Source: Microbacterium forte | GTDB taxonomy: Bacteria > Actinomycetota > Actinomycetes > Actinomycetales > Microbacteriaceae | NCBI RefSeq assembly: GCF_031885415.1 | Contig: NZ_CP116871.1 | Location: 3,596,001 to 3,660,000, forward strand | Reading direction: 5' to 3' | DNA length: 64,000 nt | Part shown: positions 17,939-26,999 of the stretch, one piece after another | Position numbering within the stretch: the stretch's first letter is position 1 | Layout of the letters: the number at the start of each line of letters is the position of its first letter | Notes under the pieces: model-generated | Database searches by the model: none | The model's input: only the letters and a program-made list of their open reading frames with translations | Told to the model about the DNA's origin: nothing | Program-made: the position numbers and the translations under genes

Positions 17939-18676
17939 ATGCTCCTCCACGCGATCGACACCGGAACAGGCCCAGGCACGGTGCTCCTGCTGCACGGAAT
18001 GATGGGGTCGTCCGAGAGCTGGTGGCGCCTGATCCCGCCGCTCACAGCCAACGGCCACCGCGTGATCGCTCTCGATCTGCCCGGTCACGGCCTGTCGGAG
18101 CGCGACCCGCAGCTCACGATCGAGCAGGCAGCGGCCTCCGTGGTCGAGACGGCCAGGCATCTCGGCGCGGGGCACCCGCTCGCAGCCATCGGCCACTCCT
18201 ACGGAGCGACGGTCCTCGCCGCGGCGGCCGAGATGCTGCAGCCCGATCTGTCTGTCTATGTCGACGCGGCGCTCTCCCTGACCGGAGGTCACGACCGCGC
18301 GGCTCTCACGGCGCAGTATGCGCGCGACCGCAGAGCGCGCCTGTCTCCGGAGGATCTGCTCGCGTCCCGCCCCTTCTACTCCGCGCAGGATGCCGAGGTG
18401 GAGGCCCGCGCCGCCGCACGCTTCGACCCGGCGACGACAGCATCCATCTCCTGCGACTCGGATCATTCCTGGCTTCCCGAAGCCGGCTCGATCGTCGTGC
18501 GCGCAGAACCGAGCGCGTGGGTCAGTGACGACGATGCCCGCAGATTCGCGGCGAACGTTGCTGACGTCCGCAGGATCCCCGGGGCCGCGCACACCATCTG
18601 GTACAGCCACTTCGACGCATTCACCGCGTCCCTCCCCGAACTCTTCGGCCCACCGCCACCGCACCCGCTGTCATAG
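17939..18676 (+). CDS. Alpha/beta-fold hydrolase
   Basis: A 245-residue cytoplasmic hydrolase. The oxyanion-hole motif is LLLHGMMGSSESW, the nucleophile elbow is AIGHSYGATVL (Ser), and a C-terminal AAHTIWYSHFD supplies the likely catalytic His; the Asp is probably in the VRAEPSAWVSDDDAR region. Substrate unknown. ATG 17939 matches the family N-terminus (MLLHAIDTGTGPGTV); the reading frame is open further upstream, but it would overlap the HNH start. The next gene starts 9 bp after the stop. Confidence 0.87.
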   Translation: MLLHAIDTGTGPGTVLLLHGMMGSSESWWRLIPPLTANGHRVIALDLPGHGLSERDPQLTIEQAAASVVETARHLGAGHPLAAIGHSYGATVLAAAAEMLQPDLSVYVDAALSLTGGHDRAALTAQYARDRRARLSPEDLLASRPFYSAQDAEVEARAAARFDPATTASISCDSDHSWLPEAGSIVVRAEPSAWVSDDDARRFAANVADVRRIPGAAHTIWYSHFDAFTASLPELFGPPPPHPLS

Positions 18677-18679
18677 CCT
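18674..18679 (+). promoter_or_regulatory. -10 box TAGCCT at the hydrolase stop
   Basis: TAGCCT overlaps the upstream stop codon and ends 6 nt before ATG 18686, predicting a leaderless transcript for the kinase-like gene. Confidence 0.45.
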
Positions 18680-18685
18680 CGGATC

Positions 18686-19483
18686 ATGACGACCGCGATG
18701 CCACCCTCGAACGCGGTGCTCGCGGACTTCGGGATCCCCGCCGCGGATCACGAGGACCTCCGGAACCTCCCCGGAGGCCGCGGTCTCACCTGGCGCGCGG
18801 CCGACACAGTCCTGCGCCCCTCGGCCGGAGACGGCGAGACGCTGTGGAAGGCGAACGTCCTCGCGCATCTGCCGCACACCTCGGCATTCCGCACGCCGCG
18901 CCCGATCCCGTCGGCATCCGGAGCGTGGACGATCGCCGGCTGGGAGGCCTGGGAGTGGCTGCCCGGTCACACGGATGAGACCCGCGTGGCCGACGTGCTC
19001 GCCACCGCCGCCGCGTTCCATCGAGCCGTCGCAGACCTCGATCGTCCGGACTTCCTCGATGCCGCACGCGACCCCTGGGCGCGGTCGGACAGGATCGCCT
19101 GGCAAGAAGAGGACCTGCCGCCCGGCGACGCACTCCGGCGACTCGCTGACGCCTTCAGGCCTGTCGCCGCCCCGGCCCAGATCATCCACGGCGATCTTCT
19201 CGGCAACGTGATGTTCGAACGGGGGCAGCCCCCGGTGATCATCGACTGGGCTCCCTACTGGCGTCCGGTCGGCTTCGCCGACGCGATCGTGTTGGCCGAT
19301 GCCGCGTGCTGGCATCGTCTCGCACCGGCGGACATGCTGAGGCTCGCAGACGAGAGAGCAGACGGGCGCCAGCACATCATCCGCGCCCTTGTGTTCCGCA
19401 TCGCGACCTTCCAACTCCTGGGAGTGTGGGATGCCGAGATGGAGGCGCGCCATGCTCCCGCTGTCACCGCAGCGCTCAGCTGA
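18686..19483 (+). CDS. APH-like phosphotransferase, TIGR02569 family
   Basis: A 265-residue protein that I place in the actinobacterial TIGR02569 family. It keeps the aminoglycoside-phosphotransferase/choline-kinase active site: the catalytic IIHGDLLGNVMF near residue 170 and the metal-binding VIIDWAPYWRP about 20 residues later. The N-terminal lobe is small and lacks a clear glycine loop. It probably phosphorylates a small molecule; resistance should not be assumed. Its start is leaderless-type. Confidence 0.8.
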   Translation: MTTAMPPSNAVLADFGIPAADHEDLRNLPGGRGLTWRAADTVLRPSAGDGETLWKANVLAHLPHTSAFRTPRPIPSASGAWTIAGWEAWEWLPGHTDETRVADVLATAAAFHRAVADLDRPDFLDAARDPWARSDRIAWQEEDLPPGDALRRLADAFRPVAAPAQIIHGDLLGNVMFERGQPPVIIDWAPYWRPVGFADAIVLADAACWHRLAPADMLRLADERADGRQHIIRALVFRIATFQLLGVWDAEMEARHAPAVTAALS

Positions 19484-19522
19484 CCGGCTCACCCAGCGTG
19501 CCCGACTACCCTGGGGAGTGAT

Positions 19523-21334
19523 ATGGCACATCTTCTCGGGGCAGAAGCCCTTCATCTCGAATATCCGACGAGGGTCGTCTTCGACTCCGTGACCCTCGGC
19601 ATCGAAGAAGGTGACCGCATCGGCATCGTCGGCCGCAACGGCGACGGCAAGTCGAGCCTCCTGGGGATGCTGGCAGGCCTCAAGGAGCCGAGCTCGGGCC
19701 GCGTCACGGTGCGCGGCGGAACGACCATCGGCGTCCTCGACCAGGCCGACACCCTCAGCGACGACCTCACGATCAGCGCCGCGGTCGTCGGAGACACCCC
19801 GGAATACGAGTGGGCGGGCGACCCCCGCATCCGTGACGTCATCGAGGGACTGCTGAAGGATCTGCCGTGGGATGCCGAGATCGGCTCTCTCAGCGGTGGT
19901 CAGCGTCGTCGCGTCTCGCTCGCCAAGCTGCTGACGGGCGACTGGGACGTGATCGCGCTCGATGAGCCCACCAACCATCTCGACGTCGAAGCCATCACCT
20001 GGTTGGCCGGGCACCTCAAGAAGAGGTGGAGCCCGAACTCCGGAGCGCTCATGGTCGTGACTCACGACCGATGGTTCCTCGACGAGATCTCGACCGAGAC
20101 CTGGGAGGTGCACGACCGCATCGTCGAGCCCTTCGAGGGCGGGTACGCGGCATACATTCTGCAGCGCGTCGAACGCGACCGGATGTCGGCTGCCACCGAG
20201 GCCAAGCGACAGAACCTCGCGAAGAAGGAGCTCGCGTGGCTGCGCCGAGGCGCCCCTGCTCGCACCGCGAAGCCGAAGTTCCGCATCGACGCCGCCAACG
20301 AGCTCATCGCCGACGTGCCCGAGATCCGCGACAAGATCTCTCTGCAGTCGCTCGCGGTGTCGCGCCTGGGCAAGGACGTCGTCGACCTGCTCGACGTGGG
20401 AGTCACCTATCCGACCGTCGACGGCGGCACGCGAGAGGTGCTGCGTGACGTCGAATGGCGCATCGCGCCGGGGGAGCGCACCGGCATCCTCGGCGTCAAC
20501 GGCGCCGGCAAGTCGACGCTGCTGGGCCTCATCGCCGGCACCGTCGAGCCGACCGTCGGCCGCGTGAAGCGCGGCTCGACCGTGAAGGTCAAGACGCTCA
20601 CCCAGCGCCTCGACGAACTCGAAGATGTGCGGCGCGAGCCGGTGCGAGTCGTGATCTCGCGGCTGCGCACCTCGTACACGATGGGCTCGGGCTCGAAGGC
20701 GCAGGAGCTCACGCCCGGGCAGCTGCTCGAGCGGCTCGGCTTCGACTCCGCCCAGCTTTCTACCCCCGTGAAGGATCTCTCGGGAGGCCAGCAGCGGCGA
20801 CTGCAGCTGCTGCTCGTGCTCCTCGACCAGCCCAACGTGCTGATCCTCGACGAGCCGACCAACGATCTCGACACCGACATGCTCGCGGCCATCGAGGATC
20901 TCCTGGACTCGTGGTCGGGAACCCTGCTGGTCGTCAGCCATGACCGGTATTTCCTCGAGCGCGTGACCGACCAGCAGTTCGCGATCCTCGACGGCCACCT
21001 TCGGCATCTGCCCGGCGGCGTCGACGAATACCTGCGGCTGCGTCAGCTGCAGACCTCGGCGCCCGGCAAGTCTCAGACTGCCGTCAACACCGAGAAGAAG
21101 GCCTCCAGCCTCGACGGCGCCGCCCTGCGTTCGGCGCAGAAAGAGGTCTCTTCGCTCGAGCGCCGCATCCAGAAGCTCACCCAGCAGGTCGACAAGGCGA
21201 AGTCCGCTCTCGCGGAACACGACCAGTCGGACTTCGCGGGCCTCGGCGACAAGATGAAGGCGATCAGCGATCAGCAGGCCGAGATCGAGCAGCTCGAACT
21301 CCGCTGGTTCGAGCTGACCGAGGAACTCGACTGA
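19523..21334 (+). CDS. ABC-F family ATP-binding protein
   Basis: A 603-residue soluble double ATPase of the ABC-F (EttA/Uup) family, which acts on ribosomes or in DNA transactions rather than in transport. NBD1: GRNGDGKSS (Asp in place of the usual Ala), LSGGQRRRVSLAKLL, VIALDEPTNHLD. A linker of about 90 residues rich in Arg/Lys follows (LAKKELAWLRRGAPAR). NBD2: [32 protein letters not shown]. The last 80 residues are a coiled coil (VSSLERRIQKLTQQVDKAK), as in Uup. GGGGAG precedes the ATG. No membrane partner is encoded nearby. Confidence 0.93.
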   Translation: MAHLLGAEALHLEYPTRVVFDSVTLGIEEGDRIGIVGRNGDGKSSLLGMLAGLKEPSSGRVTVRGGTTIGVLDQADTLSDDLTISAAVVGDTPEYEWAGDPRIRDVIEGLLKDLPWDAEIGSLSGGQRRRVSLAKLLTGDWDVIALDEPTNHLDVEAITWLAGHLKKRWSPNSGALMVVTHDRWFLDEISTETWEVHDRIVEPFEGGYAAYILQRVERDRMSAATEAKRQNLAKKELAWLRRGAPARTAKPKFRIDAANELIADVPEIRDKISLQSLAVSRLGKDVVDLLDVGVTYPTVDGGTREVLRDVEWRIAPGERTGILGVNGAGKSTLLGLIAGTVEPTVGRVKRGSTVKVKTLTQRLDELEDVRREPVRVVISRLRTSYTMGSGSKAQELTPGQLLERLGFDSAQLSTPVKDLSGGQQRRLQLLLVLLDQPNVLILDEPTNDLDTDMLAAIEDLLDSWSGTLLVVSHDRYFLERVTDQQFAILDGHLRHLPGGVDEYLRLRQLQTSAPGKSQTAVNTEKKASSLDGAALRSAQKEVSSLERRIQKLTQQVDKAKSALAEHDQSDFAGLGDKMKAISDQQAEIEQLELRWFELTEELD

Positions 21335-21457
21335 TTCGGGGTCTCGCCATTCGGCCGTAGCGGGAATACGGTGGCAGTGCGATGCGCTGTGCTCTGGGCG
21401 GGGTTCGATGCCATCTGGGATCGCACAGCTTGATCCTGCGGTACCCGGGAGGTTCAG

Positions 21458-23257
21458 ATGGAAGGACTCGAGGTCACCGTCCTGATCGGACTCACGATCC
21501 TCGTTGGCACGATGCTGGCGCCGCGTGTGCGGCTCGCACTGCCGCTCGTGCTCGTCATCCTGGGCCTGCTGCTCGGCTTCGTGCCGCAGCTGCGCGAGAT
21601 CCAGCTGCCGCCCGAGACCGTGCTGCTGCTGTTCCTCCCGGTGATGCTGTTCTGGGAGAGCCTGACCACCTCGCTGCGGTCGATCCGCCGCGACTTCCGC
21701 TACATCCTGCCGATGAGCACGCTGCTCGTCGTGGCATCCGCCTTCGCCGTCGCCGGCATCGGACTGCTGTTCGGGATGCCGTGGGAGACCGCCCTGATTC
21801 TCGGCGCTGCCGTCGCCCCACCGGATGCCACGGCCGTCGCCGCCCTCGGACGCCTGCTGCCGACGCGCATGTTCATGAAGCTCAAGGCGGAGAGCCTGAC
21901 GAACGACGGCACCGCCCTGGTGCTCTACGCGATCGCCATCTCGCTGGCCCTCGGCGGCAACGTGACGCCGCTGTCGGTGACCATGTCGGTGCTCACCTCG
22001 TACATCGGAGGCATCGCCGCCGGTGTCGTGGTCGCCGCGCTCGGATACCTGCTGCTGCGTCGCACCTCCTCGACGATCGTCATCAACGTCACACTTCTGC
22101 TGATCCCGTTCTCGGCGTTCCTGCTGGCCGAGATCGTGCACGCGTCCGGCGTCCTCGCCGTCGTGGTCGCCGGCCTGATCGTCGCCTATGTGTCGCCTCG
22201 GGTGACGACCGCCTCGTCTCGACGTCAGGTCGCGGCGGCCTGGCCCTTCGGGGTCTTCCTGCTCAACGGCGCGCTCTTCGTCCTGATCGGGCTCGAGGTG
22301 CAGTTCGTCGCGCACGAGATCTCGGCCGCGGCGATCGGCCGTCTGGTGCTGATCACGCTGGCCGTGTGGATGACGCTGCTCGTCGTGCGCTATCTCTTCC
22401 AGGTGATGAACGCCCCGTTCCAGCGACGCAACCCCGCGCGCCCGTCGCGCGGTGCGCGGGCGCGTTCGATGGCGGTGTCGACCGTCGCAGGCATGCGAGG
22501 TGCGGTCTCGCTCGCGATCGCGCTGTCCGTGCCTGCCGCCAGTGCGACCGAAGGCGAGATCGCGGGGCGTGACGAGATCGTCTTCGTCACCGCCGGGGTG
22601 ATCCTGCTCAGCCTGCTCGTGCAGGGGCCGCTCCTTCCGGCCATCGTGCGCTGGGCCCGATTCCCGGTCGACCACGCCGAAGACGAGGAGTACGAGCTGG
22701 CCGAGCGCACCATCTCGGGCGCGGCACTCGCAGCCCTCGATGACCTCGCCGTCGAGCACGGCGTCGGACAGGAGATCCGCGACAAGGTGCGGGCCGAGGG
22801 CTATCAGATGCTCGAGTTCTCGAACGCGCGCGCCCTGGCCCGCGAACAGGCCATCGTCGACGCCGAGGCGCAGGCGCTCGATGTGATGCTCGACGAGCCG
22901 GATCCCCTCGGCCGCGGCTCGATACCCGAGACGGGGGACTCAGGAGCGGATGCTGCGCCGACGACGGTGCGGATGCCCGATGCAACGCGCATCGCCGACG
23001 ATGACGACGGCACAGAGGGCGAGGTGAGGACCCTGCAGATGCTCGCGACGTCGGTCGACGTCGACGTCATGCAGCGCTCGCCGCTGCTGCGCCATGAGGA
23101 GCACACGCGTCTCAAGCTCGCCCTCCTCGACCGCAAGCGGGAGGTGCTGCTCGGACTGCGCAGGGACGGCACCGTGGACGACCTCGTCGTGCGTCGCATC
23201 TCGGCGCGACTCGACCTGGAGCAGGTCAGGCTGCAGGGCATCGAGGACTACGACTGA
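21458..23257 (+). CDS. Na+/H+ antiporter, CPA1 (NhaP-like) family
   Basis: A 599-residue antiporter with about 12 membrane segments in the first 400 residues. The ion-binding motif near residue 125 reads AVAPPDATAVAALG (P-D-A-T-A in place of the D-P-V-A type), followed by ESLTNDGTALVLY and later VAGMRGAVSLAIALS, all typical of CPA1. The 190-residue cytoplasmic tail contains a charged helix pair interrupted by a variable segment (about residues 485-520), suggesting a regulatory domain. It exports Na+ in exchange for protons. GGGAGG lies before the ATG; 123 bp separate it from the ABC-F gene. Confidence 0.92.
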   Translation: MEGLEVTVLIGLTILVGTMLAPRVRLALPLVLVILGLLLGFVPQLREIQLPPETVLLLFLPVMLFWESLTTSLRSIRRDFRYILPMSTLLVVASAFAVAGIGLLFGMPWETALILGAAVAPPDATAVAALGRLLPTRMFMKLKAESLTNDGTALVLYAIAISLALGGNVTPLSVTMSVLTSYIGGIAAGVVVAALGYLLLRRTSSTIVINVTLLLIPFSAFLLAEIVHASGVLAVVVAGLIVAYVSPRVTTASSRRQVAAAWPFGVFLLNGALFVLIGLEVQFVAHEISAAAIGRLVLITLAVWMTLLVVRYLFQVMNAPFQRRNPARPSRGARARSMAVSTVAGMRGAVSLAIALSVPAASATEGEIAGRDEIVFVTAGVILLSLLVQGPLLPAIVRWARFPVDHAEDEEYELAERTISGAALAALDDLAVEHGVGQEIRDKVRAEGYQMLEFSNARALAREQAIVDAEAQALDVMLDEPDPLGRGSIPETGDSGADAAPTTVRMPDATRIADDDDGTEGEVRTLQMLATSVDVDVMQRSPLLRHEEHTRLKLALLDRKREVLLGLRRDGTVDDLVVRRISARLDLEQVRLQGIEDYD

Positions 23258-23260
23258 GAG

Positions 23261-23280
23261 CTGTGACGCTCTGTGACGCT
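23261..23280 (+). repeat. Tandem duplication of CTGTGACGCT before metQ
   Basis: The 10-bp unit occurs twice in direct succession, 68 bp before the metQ ATG, just upstream of a TAACGT-type -10 candidate. Confidence 0.6.
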
Positions 23281-23348
23281 CGATTGTCGCGCACTGCGTC
23301 GCCCTGCCTAACGTATTCGAGTCCCCCAAGAGAGGAACCCGAACACTC

Positions 23349-24269
23349 ATGTCCATCACAGCATCCCGTCGGACCACATCCGTCATCGCCGCGCTCGCCG
23401 CGGTCCCGCTCTTCGTCGCACTCGCAGGCTGCGCCACCGCATCATCCGACGCCGGCGCAGGCGGCGGTGACTCCGAGAACGAGACCGTCAAGATCGGGGT
23501 CGTCGGCAAGGGAGACGCGCAGTGGGCTCCTTTCGTCGAGGCAGCCGCTGACGAGGGCATCACGGTCGAGCTCGTCGACTTCGGCTCGTACGAGCAGCCG
23601 AACCCCGCACTGACCGAGGGAGAGATCGACCTCAACCAGTTCCAGCACATCGTGTACCTGGCCGAGTACAACAGCGCCTCGGGCTCCGACCTGACGCCGA
23701 TCGGCTCGACCGCGATCTACCCGCTGGGCCTGTACTCGAAGAAGTACGACGACGTCGACAGCATCCCCGAGGGCGAGACCGTCGCCGTTCCGGATGATGC
23801 CTCGAACCAGGCGCGCGCACTCCTCGTGCTGCAGTCGGCCGGTCTCATCGAGCTCAAGAGCGGCGGAACGATCTTCTCCGACCTCGCCGATGTCGACACC
23901 GACAAGTCCAAGGTGAAGGTCACCGCCCTCGAGGCCGCCCTGATCCCGACGTCGCTGCCGGATGTCGCCGCGGCAATCATCAACAACGACTTCGTGGAGG
24001 ACTCCGGCCTGACCTTCGACGACGCGATCGCGCAGGACGACCCGGAGGACCCGAACGCGCTGCCGTACGTGAACATCTTCGCGTCGCGCGCCGAGGACGC
24101 CGACAACGAGACGTACCTCAAGCTCGTCGAGATCTTCCAGACGAACGAAGACGTGCAGGCAGGTCTGATCGAGTCCTCGGGTGACACTGCGGTGCCGCTG
24201 CAGACCCCCGCCAAGGATCTCGTCGCCTCGCTGAAGAAGGTCCAGGAGGACACCGAGGCCAAGAAGTAG
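23349..24269 (+). CDS. metQ: Methionine-binding lipoprotein MetQ
   Basis: A 306-residue NlpA-family lipoprotein that binds methionine for the MetNI importer. The signal peptide ends with the lipobox VALAGC (Cys28). The mature chain has VKIGVVGKGDAQWAPF, VELVDFGSYEQPNPAL, and EIDLNQFQHIVYLAEYN, the methionine-binding region of the family. GAGAGGAA is 10 nt before the ATG. Unlike most metNIQ operons, metQ is first and is separated from metN by a strong hairpin. Confidence 0.94.
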   Translation: MSITASRRTTSVIAALAAVPLFVALAGCATASSDAGAGGGDSENETVKIGVVGKGDAQWAPFVEAAADEGITVELVDFGSYEQPNPALTEGEIDLNQFQHIVYLAEYNSASGSDLTPIGSTAIYPLGLYSKKYDDVDSIPEGETVAVPDDASNQARALLVLQSAGLIELKSGGTIFSDLADVDTDKSKVKVTALEAALIPTSLPDVAAAIINNDFVEDSGLTFDDAIAQDDPEDPNALPYVNIFASRAEDADNETYLKLVEIFQTNEDVQAGLIESSGDTAVPLQTPAKDLVASLKKVQEDTEAKK

Positions 24270-24305
24270 GACGACCGGGTGCAGAACACCCCCGTCCGAT
24301 GAGGG

Positions 24306-24340
24306 AGAATCGGGTGGCGCTTCGTGCGTCACCCGATTCT
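24306..24340 (+). terminator. Terminator between metQ and metN
   Basis: A roughly 15-bp stem (AGAATCGGGTGGCGC with ACCCGATTCT on the other arm, one G-U pair) and a TTCG-containing loop, followed by TCGTTC. It lies 37 bp after the metQ stop and 29 bp before the metN ATG and should reduce transcription into metNI. Confidence 0.8.
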
Positions 24341-24368
24341 TCGTTCCCGAAGCAGACCGGAGCACCAC

Positions 24369-25412
24369 ATGCCGATCGTCACCCTGACGAACGTCTCGAA
24401 GACCTACCCCTCCCGCACCCGTGAAGACGCCGAGGTCGTGGCCGTCGACGACGTCACCCTCTCGATCGAGAAGGGCGATGTCTTCGGCATCATCGGATAC
24501 TCCGGTGCGGGCAAGTCGACTCTTGTGCGGCTGATCAACGCCCTCGAACCGGCGACCAGCGGCACCATCACGGTCGACGACGTGGACATCACCTCTCTCC
24601 GGGAGAGCGAGCTGCGCAAGGTCCGCGGGGGGATCGGCATGATCTTCCAGCAGTTCAACCTGTTCGCCTCGCGCAGCGTCAAGGCGAACATCGCATACCC
24701 GCTCAAGCTCGCCGGCTGGTCGAAGGCCGACATCGAGACGCGGGTCTCCGAGCTCCTCACCTTCGTCGGCCTCGCCGACAAGGCCAAGGCGTATCCCGAG
24801 CAGCTCTCCGGCGGTCAGAAGCAGCGCGTCGGCATCGCCCGCGCCCTGGCCACGGGCCCCGCCATCCTGCTCGCCGACGAGGCCACCAGCGCCCTCGACC
24901 CGCAGACCACGCACGAGGTGCTGGATCTGCTCAAACGGGTCAATCGGGAGCAGGGCGTCACGATCGTCGTGATCACACACGAGATGGACGTCATCCAGAC
25001 GATCGCCACCAAGGTCGCGGTCATGGAGAACGGTCGCGTGATCGAGCAGGGCGATGTCTTCGACGTCTTCTCCGCTCCGCAGAACCCCGCGTCGCAGCGC
25101 TTCGTCGGCACGGTCGTGAAGGGCATCCCCTCGCCGTCCGAGCTCGGTGTGCTGCGCGAGCGCCACCGAGGCCGCCTCGTCACGTTCTCGTTCCGCGACG
25201 GCGACTCGTCGCAGGCGCAGGTGTTCCTCGACCTCGCCGGGGCGGGGCTCGACTTCGAGCTCGTGTACGGCGGGATCAACGACATCCGCGGGCGGGCCTT
25301 CGGCCACCTCACGCTCGCGATCCGCGGCGAGAGCGCCGTGATCGACCGCACCCTCGGGGAGATCTCGCAGCGCGTCGAAGTCACCGAGATCGCCGGAGAG
25401 GAGGCGCGCTGA
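24369..25412 (+). CDS. metN: Methionine ABC transporter, ATP-binding protein MetN
   Basis: A 347-residue ATPase. Walker A GYSGAGKST, Q-loop QQFNLFAS, signature LSGGQKQRVGIARAL and Walker B ILLADEATSALDP are all present. The last 80-90 residues form the NIL/ACT-like domain through which cytoplasmic methionine inhibits MetN. ATG 24369 matches the usual MPIVTLTNVSKTY start; the frame is open upstream into the terminator. The stop overlaps the metI start by one base. Confidence 0.95.
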   Translation: MPIVTLTNVSKTYPSRTREDAEVVAVDDVTLSIEKGDVFGIIGYSGAGKSTLVRLINALEPATSGTITVDDVDITSLRESELRKVRGGIGMIFQQFNLFASRSVKANIAYPLKLAGWSKADIETRVSELLTFVGLADKAKAYPEQLSGGQKQRVGIARALATGPAILLADEATSALDPQTTHEVLDLLKRVNREQGVTIVVITHEMDVIQTIATKVAVMENGRVIEQGDVFDVFSAPQNPASQRFVGTVVKGIPSPSELGVLRERHRGRLVTFSFRDGDSSQAQVFLDLAGAGLDFELVYGGINDIRGRAFGHLTLAIRGESAVIDRTLGEISQRVEVTEIAGEEAR

Positions 25413-26071
25413 TGGACCGTCTGAACGAACTGTGGCCCGAATTCTGGAAGGCCGCGCTCGAGACCCTCTACATGACGTCGTTCGCGCTCGTGCTCGGCGG
25501 CATCCTCGGTCTCGCGATCGGTGTCATCCTCTACGTCACCCGCCCCGGCGGGCTCGCCCAGAACCGACCTGTCTCCGTGGTCGCGAACCTCGCGGTGAAC
25601 TTCTTCCGCCCGATCCCGTTCGTGATCTTCATGGCGGTCGCGCAGCCGTTCGCCCGCGTCGTCGTCGGCACCGGGATCGGCACCACTGCCGGAGCGTTCA
25701 TCATCGGTCTCGCCGCGGCCTTCGCGATCGGCCGCATCGTCGAGCAGCACCTCGTCTCGGTCTCGCCCGGGGTCATCGAGGCCGCCCGCGCGATGGGCGC
25801 CGGCCCCTGGCGCATCCTGTTCACCGTGGCGATCCCCGAATCCCTCGGACCGCTCATCCTCGGTTACACATTCATCGTCGTCGCGCTCATCGACATGACG
25901 GCGATGGCCGGTCTCATCGGCGGCGGCGGTCTCGGAGCGTTCGCGCAGATCTACGGCTTCCGTCAGTTCGAGCCGCTCGTGATGTGGGCGGCGATCGTTC
26001 TGATCGTGGTGTTCGTGCACCTCGTGCAGATGCTCGGCACGCGGCTAGCGCGCAAGATCATGCGCCGCTGA
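25412..26071 (+). CDS. metI: Methionine ABC transporter, permease MetI
   Basis: A 219-residue permease with about five membrane segments and the EAA loop (VSPGVIEAARAMGAGPWRI), which contacts MetN. The substrate is methionine, L- and usually D-. Its 3' end overlaps the convergent pseudouridine synthase by 14 bp, so no independent terminator fits here. Confidence 0.95.
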   Translation: MDRLNELWPEFWKAALETLYMTSFALVLGGILGLAIGVILYVTRPGGLAQNRPVSVVANLAVNFFRPIPFVIFMAVAQPFARVVVGTGIGTTAGAFIIGLAAAFAIGRIVEQHLVSVSPGVIEAARAMGAGPWRILFTVAIPESLGPLILGYTFIVVALIDMTAMAGLIGGGGLGAFAQIYGFRQFEPLVMWAAIVLIVVFVHLVQMLGTRLARKIMRR

Positions 26072-26987
26072 CCGGAGCCTCCTGCAGCGTGCGCGTCGTG
26101 GAGAACACCCTCGGCGCGCCGCTCAGCGGATCGATGAAGTGCAGTTCGCGCGCGAGCAGCTGCATGGGGTGATCGAAGTCATCCGGCCGCTCGCCGCGCA
26201 GCTCGGGATAGAACGGGTCATTCAGGATGCCGAGGCCGAGAGCGGCGAGGTGCACCCGCAGCTGATGCATCTTGCCGCTGTGCGGGCGAAGCAGCGTGTG
26301 CACGACGCGCTCGTCGGCACCGAGCACCTCGATCAGCGTCTCGGCGTTGGGCTCGCGTTCGTCGTCGACCTGGACCTTCAGCTCGTTGCGCAGCTTCACG
26401 ATGTGATTGCGGTAGACGAGGGGGAATCGCGCCGCCTCCCAGTCGGCCGGACGGGCGGAGACCGCCTCATAGACCTTCTGCACCTGTCGGGTCTCGAACA
26501 GCAGCTGGTACGGGCCTCTCGTGGCCGGACGCGCCGAGAACATCAGCACCCCGGCGGTCGCCCGATCGAGTCGGTGGATCGGTGCGAGCTCGTCGTTGCC
26601 GAGCAGGTTGCGGAGGCGGATCAGCGCGGAGTTCTGCAGGAACTTCCCGCCGGGGATCGTCGGGAGGAAGTGCGGCTTGTCGATGACCACCAGGTCGTCG
26701 TCCTGATGGATGACCTCGATCTCGACCGGCAGGCGCGTCTCGACGGGAGGATCGCGGTAGTACCAGATGAACTCCTCGACGCCCAGCGGCGTGTCCCGCG
26801 CCAGGGGAGTGCCGTCGCGGGCCACGATCTCGCCGCGGTCGAAGCGGCTGAGCAGACCTTCGGGGTCGAGGTGGAAGAAGCGGTCGATCATGTAGGCGCC
26901 CACCGTCGGCCAGTCGCCGCTCATCGGAACGTGCAGGCGCGTGGCGCCGACGCCGTCGCGCACGGGAAGAGGGGAGAGCATCGCCAT
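26058..26987 (-). CDS. RluA-family RNA pseudouridine synthase
   Basis: A 309-residue enzyme that converts uridine to pseudouridine in RNA. The catalytic motif is IHRLDRATAGVLMFS (Asp about residue 139), preceded by VIDKPHFLPTIPGG and followed by a C-terminal KMHQLRVHLAALGLGILND. There is no S4 domain; the N-terminal 80 residues are a short substrate-facing extension. This fits the RluA/RluC-like branch found singly in actinobacteria; the rRNA or tRNA target cannot be told. It lies 12 bp downstream of the MarR gene on the same strand. Confidence 0.9.
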   Translation of the reverse strand: MAMLSPLPVRDGVGATRLHVPMSGDWPTVGAYMIDRFFHLDPEGLLSRFDRGEIVARDGTPLARDTPLGVEEFIWYYRDPPVETRLPVEIEVIHQDDDLVVIDKPHFLPTIPGGKFLQNSALIRLRNLLGNDELAPIHRLDRATAGVLMFSARPATRGPYQLLFETRQVQKVYEAVSARPADWEAARFPLVYRNHIVKLRNELKVQVDDEREPNAETLIEVLGADERVVHTLLRPHSGKMHQLRVHLAALGLGILNDPFYPELRGERPDDFDHPMQLLARELHFIDPLSGAPRVFSTTRTLQEAPVSGA

Positions 26988-26999
26988 GTCGTCAGTTCC

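Noticed and set aside
18671..22759. A 1362-codon minus-strand open frame opposite the kinase, ABC-F and antiporter genes
   Set aside because: Composition is a mirror of high-GC codon bias (Arg/His/Gln/Asp rich, no domains). The plus-strand genes carry full motif sets.
23258..23348. SAM riboswitch before metQ
   Set aside because: The 91-bp gap is too short and has no stems resembling a SAM aptamer.
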